Of a stretch of 6,274 nt of DNA, positions 1 through 6,274 are shown piece after piece. The notes beneath the pieces are model-generated. The model was not told where the DNA came from and did not search any database. It worked only from the letters and a program-made list of their open reading frames with translations. Source of the DNA: Actinomycetes bacterium (GTDB lineage: Bacteria > Actinomycetota > Actinomycetes > S36-B12 > UBA5976); assembly GCA_021784375.1 (NCBI GenBank), contig JAJXSV010000130.1, positions 1 to 6,274 of the forward strand, given 5' to 3'. Made by a program: the position numbers and the translations under genes. Position 1 is the stretch's first letter. The number at the start of each line of letters is the position of its first letter.

Positions 1-83
1 GGCACCGGCTGCCGCTCAACCCCGCAGAGGGCAGACGGTGTCGCATCGATGTTTCGGGATTCGCGCCAATGCGTTTCGCGCAT
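1..83 (-). CDS. Possible 5' end of a gene following glnK (unidentified)
   Basis: An open frame starts at an ATG at 83-81 and runs off the left edge without a stop, giving about 27 residues that begin MRETHWRESRNID. A weak ribosome-binding sequence (CAGGAA, about 9 bases upstream) precedes the ATG. I do not recognise the peptide. Known context: in actinobacteria amtB-glnK is commonly followed by glnD, the enzyme that nucleotidylates and de-nucleotidylates PII, so glnD is the natural guess. The visible residues do not prove it. The 42 bases between glnK and this ATG contain no clear terminator, which fits a continuing operon. An ATGCG/CGCAT inverted repeat (69-83) sits over the start codon. The frame could equally be chance. 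Confidence 0.3.
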   Translation of the reverse strand, partial: MRETHWRESRNIDATPSALCGVERQPV

Positions 84-125
84 ATGACGGATTCCTGAGT
101 GAAGGTTCGGGTTCGGCTGGCCGTG

Positions 126-1792
<1,667 letters not shown>

Positions 1793-1797
1793 CGTGA

Positions 1798-1805
1798 CCC
1801 TCCCT
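1798..1805 (-). promoter_or_regulatory. Ribosome-binding site of amtB
   Basis: AGGGAGGG precedes the ATG at 1792, with its GGAGG core 6 bases from the start codon. It supports this start over the upstream in-frame ATG at 1846. Confidence 0.8.
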
Positions 1806-1841
1806 GATCTCGGTGTCGTCGATGACGGTGCCATCGCGAAC

Positions 1842-1856
1842 GCCACCGTTGGTGGC
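1842..1856 (-). other. Small inverted repeat in amtB leader
   Basis: A six-base-pair stem (GCCACC/GGTGGC) closes a three-base loop about 50 bases before the amtB start. It would form in the 5' untranslated RNA if transcription starts near the GlnR-like site. It is too short to call a terminator and may be chance. Confidence 0.25.
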
Positions 1857-1875
1857 TGAAGGGTTGCCTGCTCAT

Positions 1876-1914
1876 GTTTCAGTTCTGGTGCTGCGCAGGT
1901 TTCGCGACCGTAAC
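1876..1914 (-). promoter_or_regulatory. Candidate GlnR operator upstream of amtB
   Basis: Reading on the minus strand, GTTAC, six bases and then GAAAC occupy 1914-1899. This matches the known GlnR consensus gTnAc-n6-GaAAc of streptomycetes and mycobacteria. A second GAAAC occurs at 1880-1876, 23 bases after the first (22 would be ideal), and its partner GTNAC half is poor. Two further GTNAC pentamers at 1930-1934 and 1943-1947 are out of phase. The site lies in the only intergenic space ahead of amtB-glnK, where GlnR activation under nitrogen limitation is expected. I see no convincing -10 hexamer, so promoter position is open. The function is inferred from motif and context. Confidence 0.55.
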
Positions 1915-1967
1915 GCAGCGGGCATTCGTGTTACATATGGATGTCACGGGGCCCGGGCTCGGACACG

Positions 1968-1999
1968 ACGAAGGCCCAGGCGCGTGCCTGGGCCTTCGT
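1968..1999 (-). terminator. Strong hairpin terminator downstream of pstS
   Basis: A perfect 14-bp stem with a four-base loop has arms at 1968-1981 and 1986-1999, beginning 16 bases after the pstS stop. The arms read ACGAAGGCCCAGGC and its complement, with the GGCCCAGGC core and flanking AAG/CTT typical of actinobacterial terminators. There is no long U-tract after it, which is common in high-GC genomes. It separates the phosphate transcript from the amtB promoter region. Confidence 0.8.
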
Positions 2000-2015
2000 G
2001 TGGTGCGGTTGGCGA

Positions 2016-3224
2016 TCAGCCGAGGTTGGCGATGTTCGCCTGGGCGATCGCAAGCGGCACGTCCGGGAGACCGGCGTAGTAGTTCTTCTCGGCCTGCAGT
2101 GGCACGCAGGTCTGCGTGAGGTAGGTCATGAAGTCCTTGATGGCCTTGATCTTCGCAGCGTCTGCCTGACCGTTCGGCAGCTTGCCGTCGGTGCGGACGA
2201 GACCGTAGGTCCAGCCAGCAATGCCGTAGGCACCCGGATCCTTCGTCGAGTAGTCGGGCTCGATCTCACCCTTCGCCTTCACCGAGACGGTGGAGAAGAA
2301 GGCCGAGGCACCGGCCGTGGTCGGGCCGACGTAGTTGCCAGCAGTGTTCCGCACGGCGACCGTACCGAGGTTGCTGTCCTTGGCGAAGGAGAGCTCCGCG
2401 TAGCCGATGGCACCGGGCTTGCTCTTCACCGTGGAGGCCACGAGCGGAGAACCCGAGACACCCTGGAAGGTACCGTCCGAGGGCAGGTCGCCCGGGAAGG
2501 CGGCGGTGAAGGTCTGGTTGCCACCCTTGTCCCAGACGTTCGGGCTGGTGCCGGCCAGGAAGTTCGTCAGCAGCGACGAGGTGCCGGAGCCGTCCGAGCG
2601 GTACACGACCGAGATCGGGAGGTTCGGGAGCTTGATGCCACCGGTGGTCTTGGTGACCGCCTTGTAGGTGGGGACGAGCTTCTTCACCTTGACGATCTTG
2701 CCGTTCTTCTTGACGATCTTGCCGTTCTTGCGAAGCGGGACCATCTTGTACTTCTTCACCACGACGGTCGTGGTCGTGGGCTTGCCCTTGTTGTCAGCAA
2801 TGATCTCGGGGTCGTTCCACATCTTCACCTTGCCGGCGAAGATGTCGGCGATCGTCTTCTGGCTCATGTTCACCGAGCTGATGCCGGGCAGGTTGAACAT
2901 GACGGCGACGGGGCCGACGATCATCGGGATGTACTCCCAGCCGAAGTTGGCATCCGTCTTCATGAGCGAGTCAGAGAACGCGAAATCGACCGTACCGGAG
3001 CGGAACATGCTCTGGCCCGTGCCCGAGCCGGTGCCCGTGTAGCTCACGGTGTTGCCGGTGGCATCGTGGTAGCCCGCAGTGCAGGCGTTGACGTAGTTGA
3101 GAATGAACGTGGAGCCGGCACCTGTGATGGTGACGCCGGCGGCAGCCTGCGAGGGCGCCACGGCGAAGCCCGTGAGGGCTACGGCCACGGCCGCGGCCGC
3201 TGCAAAAGACTTGCGGAACTTCAT
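2016..3224 (-). CDS. pstS: Phosphate ABC transporter substrate-binding protein PstS
   Basis: This secreted protein binds inorganic phosphate outside the membrane and hands it to PstCA. The start at 3224 gives 402 residues. A Sec signal peptide covers about residues 1-29 (MKFRKS, a hydrophobic Ala/Val stretch, then PSQAAA) with signal-peptidase-I style AxA sites. There is no lipobox cysteine; the first Cys is residue 48. Phosphate-site motifs are visible: TGAGSTF (34-40), SDS (84-86), RSDGSGTS (209-216) and GAIGYAEL (271-278). Between WNDPEIIADNKG (136-147) and IKLPNLPISVVYRSDGSGT sits an unusual basic insertion of roughly 50 residues (about 148-196), with two exact KNGKIVK repeats. Upstream in-frame starts (ATG at 3236, TTG at 3260) are rejected, because GGAGAA at 3229-3234 is well placed for 3224 and the signal peptide starts naturally there. 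A PHO box and a hairpin lie between pstB and this gene, suggesting separate control. The family call is certain; the role of the insertion is unknown. Confidence 0.96.
   Translation of the reverse strand: MKFRKSFAAAAAVAVALTGFAVAPSQAAAGVTITGAGSTFILNYVNACTAGYHDATGNTVSYTGTGSGTGQSMFRSGTVDFAFSDSLMKTDANFGWEYIPMIVGPVAVMFNLPGISSVNMSQKTIADIFAGKVKMWNDPEIIADNKGKPTTTTVVVKKYKMVPLRKNGKIVKKNGKIVKVKKLVPTYKAVTKTTGGIKLPNLPISVVYRSDGSGTSSLLTNFLAGTSPNVWDKGGNQTFTAAFPGDLPSDGTFQGVSGSPLVASTVKSKPGAIGYAELSFAKDSNLGTVAVRNTAGNYVGPTTAGASAFFSTVSVKAKGEIEPDYSTKDPGAYGIAGWTYGLVRTDGKLPNGQADAAKIKAIKDFMTYLTQTCVPLQAEKNYYAGLPDVPLAIAQANIANLG
2688..2729 (-). repeat. Perfect 21-bp tandem duplication inside pstS
   Basis: Positions 2688-2708 and 2709-2729 are identical over all 21 bases and directly adjacent. 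Each encodes KNGKIVK (residues 173-179 and 166-172 of PstS). The flanking bases on both sides no longer match, so there are exactly two copies. The reading frame is kept. The complete identity at DNA level, including third codon positions, suggests a recent duplication or ongoing homogenisation. Confidence 0.95.
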
Positions 3225-3228
3225 CCGC

Positions 3229-3234
3229 TTCTCC
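3229..3234 (-). promoter_or_regulatory. Ribosome-binding site of pstS
   Basis: GGAGAA lies a few bases before the ATG at 3224, with the GGAG core 6 bases away. The alternative ATG at 3236 has only CCCCGATCGA before it and no usable site, so this element decides the start. Confidence 0.7.
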
Positions 3235-3266
3235 ATTCGATCGGGGAACTTGCAGTCCAAACGCTA

Positions 3267-3310
3267 GGAGCCGTTCCGAAACGCATTGTGGTGCGTCCGG
3301 GAACGGCTCC
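3267..3310 (-). other. Long hairpin between pstB and pstS
   Basis: Perfect 11-bp arms (GGAGCCGTTCC at 3267-3277 and its complement at 3300-3310) are followed inward by a 3x3 internal loop and a further 5-bp stem (ACGCA at 3281-3285 with TGCGT at 3292-3296), closing a six-base loop. In RNA reading through from pstB this would be a very stable structure. No U-tract follows. It may be a terminator or attenuator for phoU-pstCAB, an RNA processing or stability element, or part of the pstS promoter region. A weak -10-like CACAAT (3290-3285) falls in its loop, and TAGCGT (3266-3261), a TANNNT actinobacterial -10 shape, follows its last base. Confidence 0.75.
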
Positions 3311-3315
3311 AAACG

Positions 3316-3337
3316 GGAAGATGAACGCTGGGTGAAC
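3316..3337 (-). promoter_or_regulatory. PHO box (PhoP-type direct repeat) upstream of pstS
   Basis: Two adjacent 11-nt direct repeats read on the minus strand as GTTCACCCAGC (3337-3327) and GTTCATCTTCC (3326-3316). Against the published Streptomyces repeat consensus GKTCAYYYRSG I count 10/11 and 9/11 matches. The first unit begins on the last base of the pstB stop codon, and the pair points toward pstS about 90 bases away. This is the expected binding site of the phosphate-starvation response regulator (PhoP, or RegX3 in mycobacteria). The exact -10 is unclear. The site is seen directly; activation is inferred. Confidence 0.75.
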
Positions 3338-4104
3338 TACCCGAACTGACCCGTGACGTAGCGTTCGGTTCGGTTGTCCTTGGGGTTGGAGAAGATCTGC
3401 TTCGTCTCTCCGTACTCGATCATGCGCCCAGGTTCCCCGAGTTCGGCAAGGAAGAATGCCGTGTAGTCCGAGACACGAGCCGCCTGCTGCATGTTGTGCG
3501 TCACGATGACGACGGTGACCTCATGCTTGATGTCGTCGATGGTCTCCTCGACTCGCAAGGTTGACGCCGGATCGAGCGCCGAGCAGGGCTCATCCATGAG
3601 CAGCACCTTGGGGTTGACGGCCAGGGATCGCGCGATGCACAGACGCTGCTGCTGACCCCCTGAGAGTCCGAGCGCCGGGTCGTCGAGACGATCCTTGACC
3701 TCGTTCCACAGGCCGGCTTGGTGCAGCGACTTCTCCACGAGGGTCTGCTTGTCGTCCACTTTCAGGCGCGCGAGCTTGGGTCCAGCGAGCACGTTTTCGC
3801 GAATGCTCATCGACGGGAACGGGTTGGGCTTCTGGAACACCATTCCGATGCCAAGGCGCACCCTGGTCACGTCCTCACCTTCGGCGTAGACGTCCTTGCC
3901 CCCAAGCAGCACCTCGCCGGCGAACTGTGCGCTCGGCACGAACTCATGCATGCGATTGAGCGTGCGGATGAAGGTGGACTTGCCGCACCCGGAAGGCCCG
4001 ATGAGCGCGGTGACGGTGCCGTGTGCGAACTCGAGACTCACGTCCTCCAGCACAAGACGCTTGCCGAACCAGGCGTGCACGCCCTTGGCCACGAGATCGT
4101 TCAT
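3337..4104 (-). CDS. pstB: Phosphate ABC transporter ATP-binding protein PstB
   Basis: This cytoplasmic ATPase works as a dimer that drives phosphate import through PstCA. The 255 residues match the usual PstB length. Motifs in order are Walker [10 protein letters not shown] (36-44), Q-loop Q91 in [13 protein letters not shown] (a PstB hallmark), ABC signature LSGGQQQR (147-154), Walker B VLLMDEP (167-173) with catalytic E172, D-loop SALD (175-178) and switch H203 in VTHNMQQA. The ATG overlaps the pstA stop by four bases (ATGA) and has AAGGA 7 bases upstream, so translation is probably coupled to pstA. The first unit of the PHO box for pstS begins on the last base of its TAG stop. All catalytic residues are present, so the protein should be active. 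Confidence 0.98.
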   Translation of the reverse strand: MNDLVAKGVHAWFGKRLVLEDVSLEFAHGTVTALIGPSGCGKSTFIRTLNRMHEFVPSAQFAGEVLLGGKDVYAEGEDVTRVRLGIGMVFQKPNPFPSMSIRENVLAGPKLARLKVDDKQTLVEKSLHQAGLWNEVKDRLDDPALGLSGGQQQRLCIARSLAVNPKVLLMDEPCSALDPASTLRVEETIDDIKHEVTVVIVTHNMQQAARVSDYTAFFLAELGEPGRMIEYGETKQIFSNPKDNRTERYVTGQFG

Positions 4105-5141
4105 CGCGATTTCCTTCCACCCAACCAGCGCGCGAATGCGAAGAGCACGAGCACAAGAACCATGAGGACGAGTGCTCCGGTCCAGGCCCGGGCATATGCC
4201 ATATCCAAACCGAGCTTGAGCTCGTTGAAGACGTAAAGCGGCAGTGCGGACACAGGCCCGTTGAACATGGAGGTGTTGACGGCGACGGCACCGAAAATGG
4301 TGAGGAGGAGCGGCGCCGTCTCACCCGCGATACGTGCCACACCCAGGATGCCGGCTGTGATGAGTCCGGATCGTGCAGTGGGAAGAACAATGCTCGCCAC
4401 CGTGCGCCATTGCGTGCCCCCGAGCGCGAGGCCGGCCTCCCGCAGGTGTTCAGGCACCAGCTTCAGAACCTCCTCCGCAGTCCGAGCGACTGTCGGCAGC
4501 ATGAGGATCGCAAGCGCGAGAGCGCCAGCGAAGCCCGAAAAACCCTTCCCCGGCCCCAGCACCCACGCTGAGTAGACGAAGAGGCCAGCCACCACCGACG
4601 GCACACCAGACATGGCCTGGGTGAGGAAGCGGATCAATCCGCTGAGGCGCCCACGGATCTCGGTGAGGTACAACGCGGAGAGGATGCCGAGAGGCATCGC
4701 AATGATGGTGGCGAAGCCCACAAGCTCGATGGAACCGACGATGGCATGTACCGCACCACCCTGATCAACAGGTCCGGTGGCAGAGGCACTCGTGAGGTCC
4801 TGCGTGAAGAAGTTCGGACGCAGCGCTGCTCGCCCGTTGTCGATGACCGTCCACATGATGGAAAGCAACGGCAGCAGCACCAGGATGGAGGCAGCAATGA
4901 CGAGCGCCTGCACGAAGGCGTCCTGCGCGGCTCGGATGCCACGGCGTCGACCCGCGATGGCTGCGCTGATGGCGGTGGAGTAGACGAGGAACAGGAAGGC
5001 AGCCGCCAGACGACCGGAGAATCCGGTGAAACGAAGCGTGAGCAGCATGAGCACGAACGCGCCCACGAGACCTGCCGCCTCTGTACCGACGACGCGGGGC
5101 GCTGCCTTCCAAGGTCGCGTGGGGACTGCAGTGGTCGCCAT
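4101..5141 (-). CDS. pstA: Phosphate ABC transporter permease PstA
   Basis: This is one of two membrane subunits that form the phosphate channel with PstC. It has 346 residues, about 50 more than E. coli PstA. The permease core holds the binding-protein-dependent transport domain, with the ATPase-contacting EAA loop [21 protein letters not shown] at 234-254 and the [12 protein letters not shown] segment at 179-190. The extra length is an N-terminal region with two additional hydrophobic segments (about 20-37 and 44-64) before an Arg-rich loop (GRRRGIR, 64-70), giving about eight predicted membrane spans. From memory, streptomycete PstA proteins have a similar extension. The start ATG is one base after the pstC stop, with AAGGGGG 6 bases before it. 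The stop overlaps the pstB start. Confidence 0.97.
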   Translation of the reverse strand: MATTAVPTRPWKAAPRVVGTEAAGLVGAFVLMLLTLRFTGFSGRLAAAFLFLVYSTAISAAIAGRRRGIRAAQDAFVQALVIAASILVLLPLLSIMWTVIDNGRAALRPNFFTQDLTSASATGPVDQGGAVHAIVGSIELVGFATIIAMPLGILSALYLTEIRGRLSGLIRFLTQAMSGVPSVVAGLFVYSAWVLGPGKGFSGFAGALALAILMLPTVARTAEEVLKLVPEHLREAGLALGGTQWRTVASIVLPTARSGLITAGILGVARIAGETAPLLLTIFGAVAVNTSMFNGPVSALPLYVFNELKLGLDMAYARAWTGALVLMVLVLVLFAFARWLGGRKSR

Positions 5142-5142
5142 G

Positions 5143-6108
5143 TCACGCCCCCTTGTTGGTACGGCGCACGATGAAGTTGGCCGCGAGGTTCACGAGCAGC
5201 GTGAGGATGAACAGGACGAGTCCGGCGGCCATCAGCCCCTGCACTTCATTGGAGGTGGCCTCGCCGAACTTGTTCACGATCATCGACGCGACGGAACCGC
5301 CTGCAGACTGCAGCACACGGAAGTTCACTGCGTAAACGAGGTTCAACACCATGTACACAGCCACCGTCTCACCCAGGGCGCGGCCCAGCCCCAGCATGGT
5401 GCCACCGACAACACCGGCCTTCCCATGCGGCAGCACCACCGTTCGCAAGGTGACCCACTTGGTGGCACCGAGGGCATAGGCCGCCTCGATGTGATCGCGG
5501 GGAGCCTGCCCGTACACCTCGCGAGCGATTGAGGTGATGATCGGCACGATCATGACGGCGAGCACGAGACTGGCGATGAAAGGAGAGCGGTCGAAGATCG
5601 GCACCGGTACCGAGAAGATCGGGATCCACCCGAGGTAGTGATTGATCAATTGCGACCAGTTGATGGCAAGTGGCATGAGCACGAAGAAGCCCCATAACCC
5701 GAACACCACAGAGGGGATGGCTGCCATGAGATCGACCAGCAGAGTCATGGGCGTACGAAGCCAATTCGGCGCATAGTGCGTCATGAACAACGCGAGTCCG
5801 ATCGACACCGGAAGCGCGAAGACAATTGCCATCGCCGATGTGATGAGAGTGCCGACGAGCATGGCACCGATGCCGTAATGGCCGGTCGACATGGTGGCGC
5901 CGTCGTCGGGTGTCCAGTTCGCGTCGGTGATGAAGTGCCAACCGAAGGTGGAGAACACGGCATGCGACTTGGCGTAGAGAAACAACGCGATGAGCGCCAA
6001 CACCACGAGCGAGGTGAGGCCGCCAGCCGTCACCACGGCGCGAAATACACGATCGGAGGTGCGCGGCGTCGTGGTCAGCGCGCGGGGTTGCACTGCGATG
6101 TCGGGCAT
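5143..6108 (-). CDS. pstC: Phosphate ABC transporter permease PstC
   Basis: This membrane subunit partners PstA in the high-affinity phosphate importer. It has 321 residues, normal for the family. A short polar N-terminus (1-20) is followed by a first membrane helix (about 24-46), an extracytoplasmic loop containing WTPDDG, and the permease core. The core begins at YGIGAMLVGTLITS (78-91) and includes MAAIPSVVFGLWGFFVL (128-144). The EAA loop that contacts PstB is IEAAYALGATKWVTLRTVVLP (207-227). The ATG follows the phoU stop after two bases (TGA, TC, ATG). Its ribosome-binding sequence is weak, so translation probably depends on coupling to phoU. The pstA start is one base beyond its stop. 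Confidence 0.97.
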   Translation of the reverse strand: MPDIAVQPRALTTTPRTSDRVFRAVVTAGGLTSLVVLALIALFLYAKSHAVFSTFGWHFITDANWTPDDGATMSTGHYGIGAMLVGTLITSAMAIVFALPVSIGLALFMTHYAPNWLRTPMTLLVDLMAAIPSVVFGLWGFFVLMPLAINWSQLINHYLGWIPIFSVPVPIFDRSPFIASLVLAVMIVPIITSIAREVYGQAPRDHIEAAYALGATKWVTLRTVVLPHGKAGVVGGTMLGLGRALGETVAVYMVLNLVYAVNFRVLQSAGGSVASMIVNKFGEATSNEVQGLMAAGLVLFILTLLVNLAANFIVRRTNKGA

Positions 6109-6110
6109 GA

Positions 6111-6274
6111 TCAGGCGTTTTCCGCCAACTGGCTCTTGCTGGGGAGGTCGCCGGTGACGATGTAGGCAATGCGCCGTGCGATGGCCACCGAGTGGTCGGC
6201 GAAACGTTCGTAGTAGCGGCTCAGCAAGGTGACATCGATGGCGGCTTCCACGCCATGTGTCCAGGAGGGCGAGA
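6111..6274 (-). CDS. phoU: PhoU, phosphate signalling regulator (3' end only)
   Basis: Only the last 53 residues are in the window; the gene continues past the right edge. They contain [23 protein letters not shown], the conserved C-terminal helix pair of PhoU, with the E-x-x-x-D pattern (ERFAD) that binds metal ions in this family, and then a short polar tail ending LAENA. PhoU is a cytoplasmic helical-bundle protein that acts with PstB and the PHO sensor kinase to silence the phosphate-starvation response when phosphate is plentiful. It lies two bases upstream of pstC, so it is the first visible gene of the operon. Any upstream promoter is outside the window. Confidence 0.93.
   Translation of the reverse strand, partial: SPSWTHGVEAAIDVTLLSRYYERFADHSVAIARRIAYIVTGDLPSKSQLAENA

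Noticed and set aside
60..81. Repeated TTCGCGC heptamer near the left edge
   Set aside because: Two seven-base copies 15 bases apart in GC-rich DNA are likely to be chance and have no supporting context.
1793..1846. Upstream start for amtB at 1846
   Set aside because: The 18 added residues are not typical of Amt proteins. The ATG at 1792 has a strong GGAGG at the right distance and gives the usual N-terminus.
1876..1947. AmtR (Corynebacterium-type) operator ahead of amtB
   Set aside because: I looked for the CTAT-n6-ATAG type inverted motif and did not find it; the GlnR-type pattern fits better.
1948..1960. GC palindrome GGGCCCGGGC near the amtB promoter region
   Set aside because: It is short and GC-rich, expected by chance in this base composition, and matches no known operator.
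3225..3260. Longer PstS starting at TTG 3260 or ATG 3236
   Set aside because: Neither has a ribosome-binding site, and the extra residues would sit before the charged N-region of an otherwise complete signal peptide.
1941..3335. Long plus-strand open frame (464 codons) opposite pstS
   Set aside because: It is antisense to pstS and rich in Arg, Asp, Gly and Val. This is the usual shadow of a high-GC gene. The opposite strand has a full set of PstS motifs, a signal peptide and a ribosome-binding site.

Overview
The window looks like a chromosomal segment from a moderately high-GC actinobacterium (Actinomycetota). This rests on three things: the protein sequences, an 11-nt direct-repeat PHO box of the Streptomyces PhoP type, and a GTNAC-n6-GAAAC motif of the GlnR type ahead of the ammonium transporter gene. 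The GC impression is by eye, not computed. I do not assign a genus. Every gene I can support lies on the minus strand, so transcription runs from the right edge of the window to the left.

Phosphate block (about 2016-6274). In transcription order it holds the 3' end of phoU, then pstC, pstA, pstB and pstS. phoU, pstC, pstA and pstB are packed with junctions from a 4-base overlap to a 2-base gap, as in a translationally coupled operon. PstC and PstA are the two membrane subunits, PstB is the ATPase, PstS captures extracellular phosphate and PhoU links the transporter to the PHO two-component signalling system. pstS is last rather than first. It is separated from pstB by 112 bases holding a good PHO box (3316-3337) and a long GC-rich hairpin (3267-3310), which suggests that pstS has its own phosphate-starvation promoter. 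A strong hairpin (1968-1999) follows pstS and probably ends the transcript.

Nitrogen block (1-1914). A candidate GlnR operator precedes amtB (ammonium channel), which is followed at once by glnK/glnB (the PII signalling protein that gates AmtB). In actinobacteria the next gene is often glnD (PII nucleotidyl transferase). A short open frame runs off the left edge there, but too little is visible to name it.

Most points of interest are in PstS and its upstream region. PstS carries a strongly basic insertion of about 50 residues, containing a perfect 21-bp tandem duplication, just before its phosphate-binding RSDGSGTS loop, and it has a signal peptide with no lipobox cysteine. Otherwise the genes are ordinary housekeeping transport and signalling genes. 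I see no mobile element, CRISPR array, rRNA or tRNA. The non-coding stretches are 84-125, 1793-2015 and 3225-3336, all under 300 bases.
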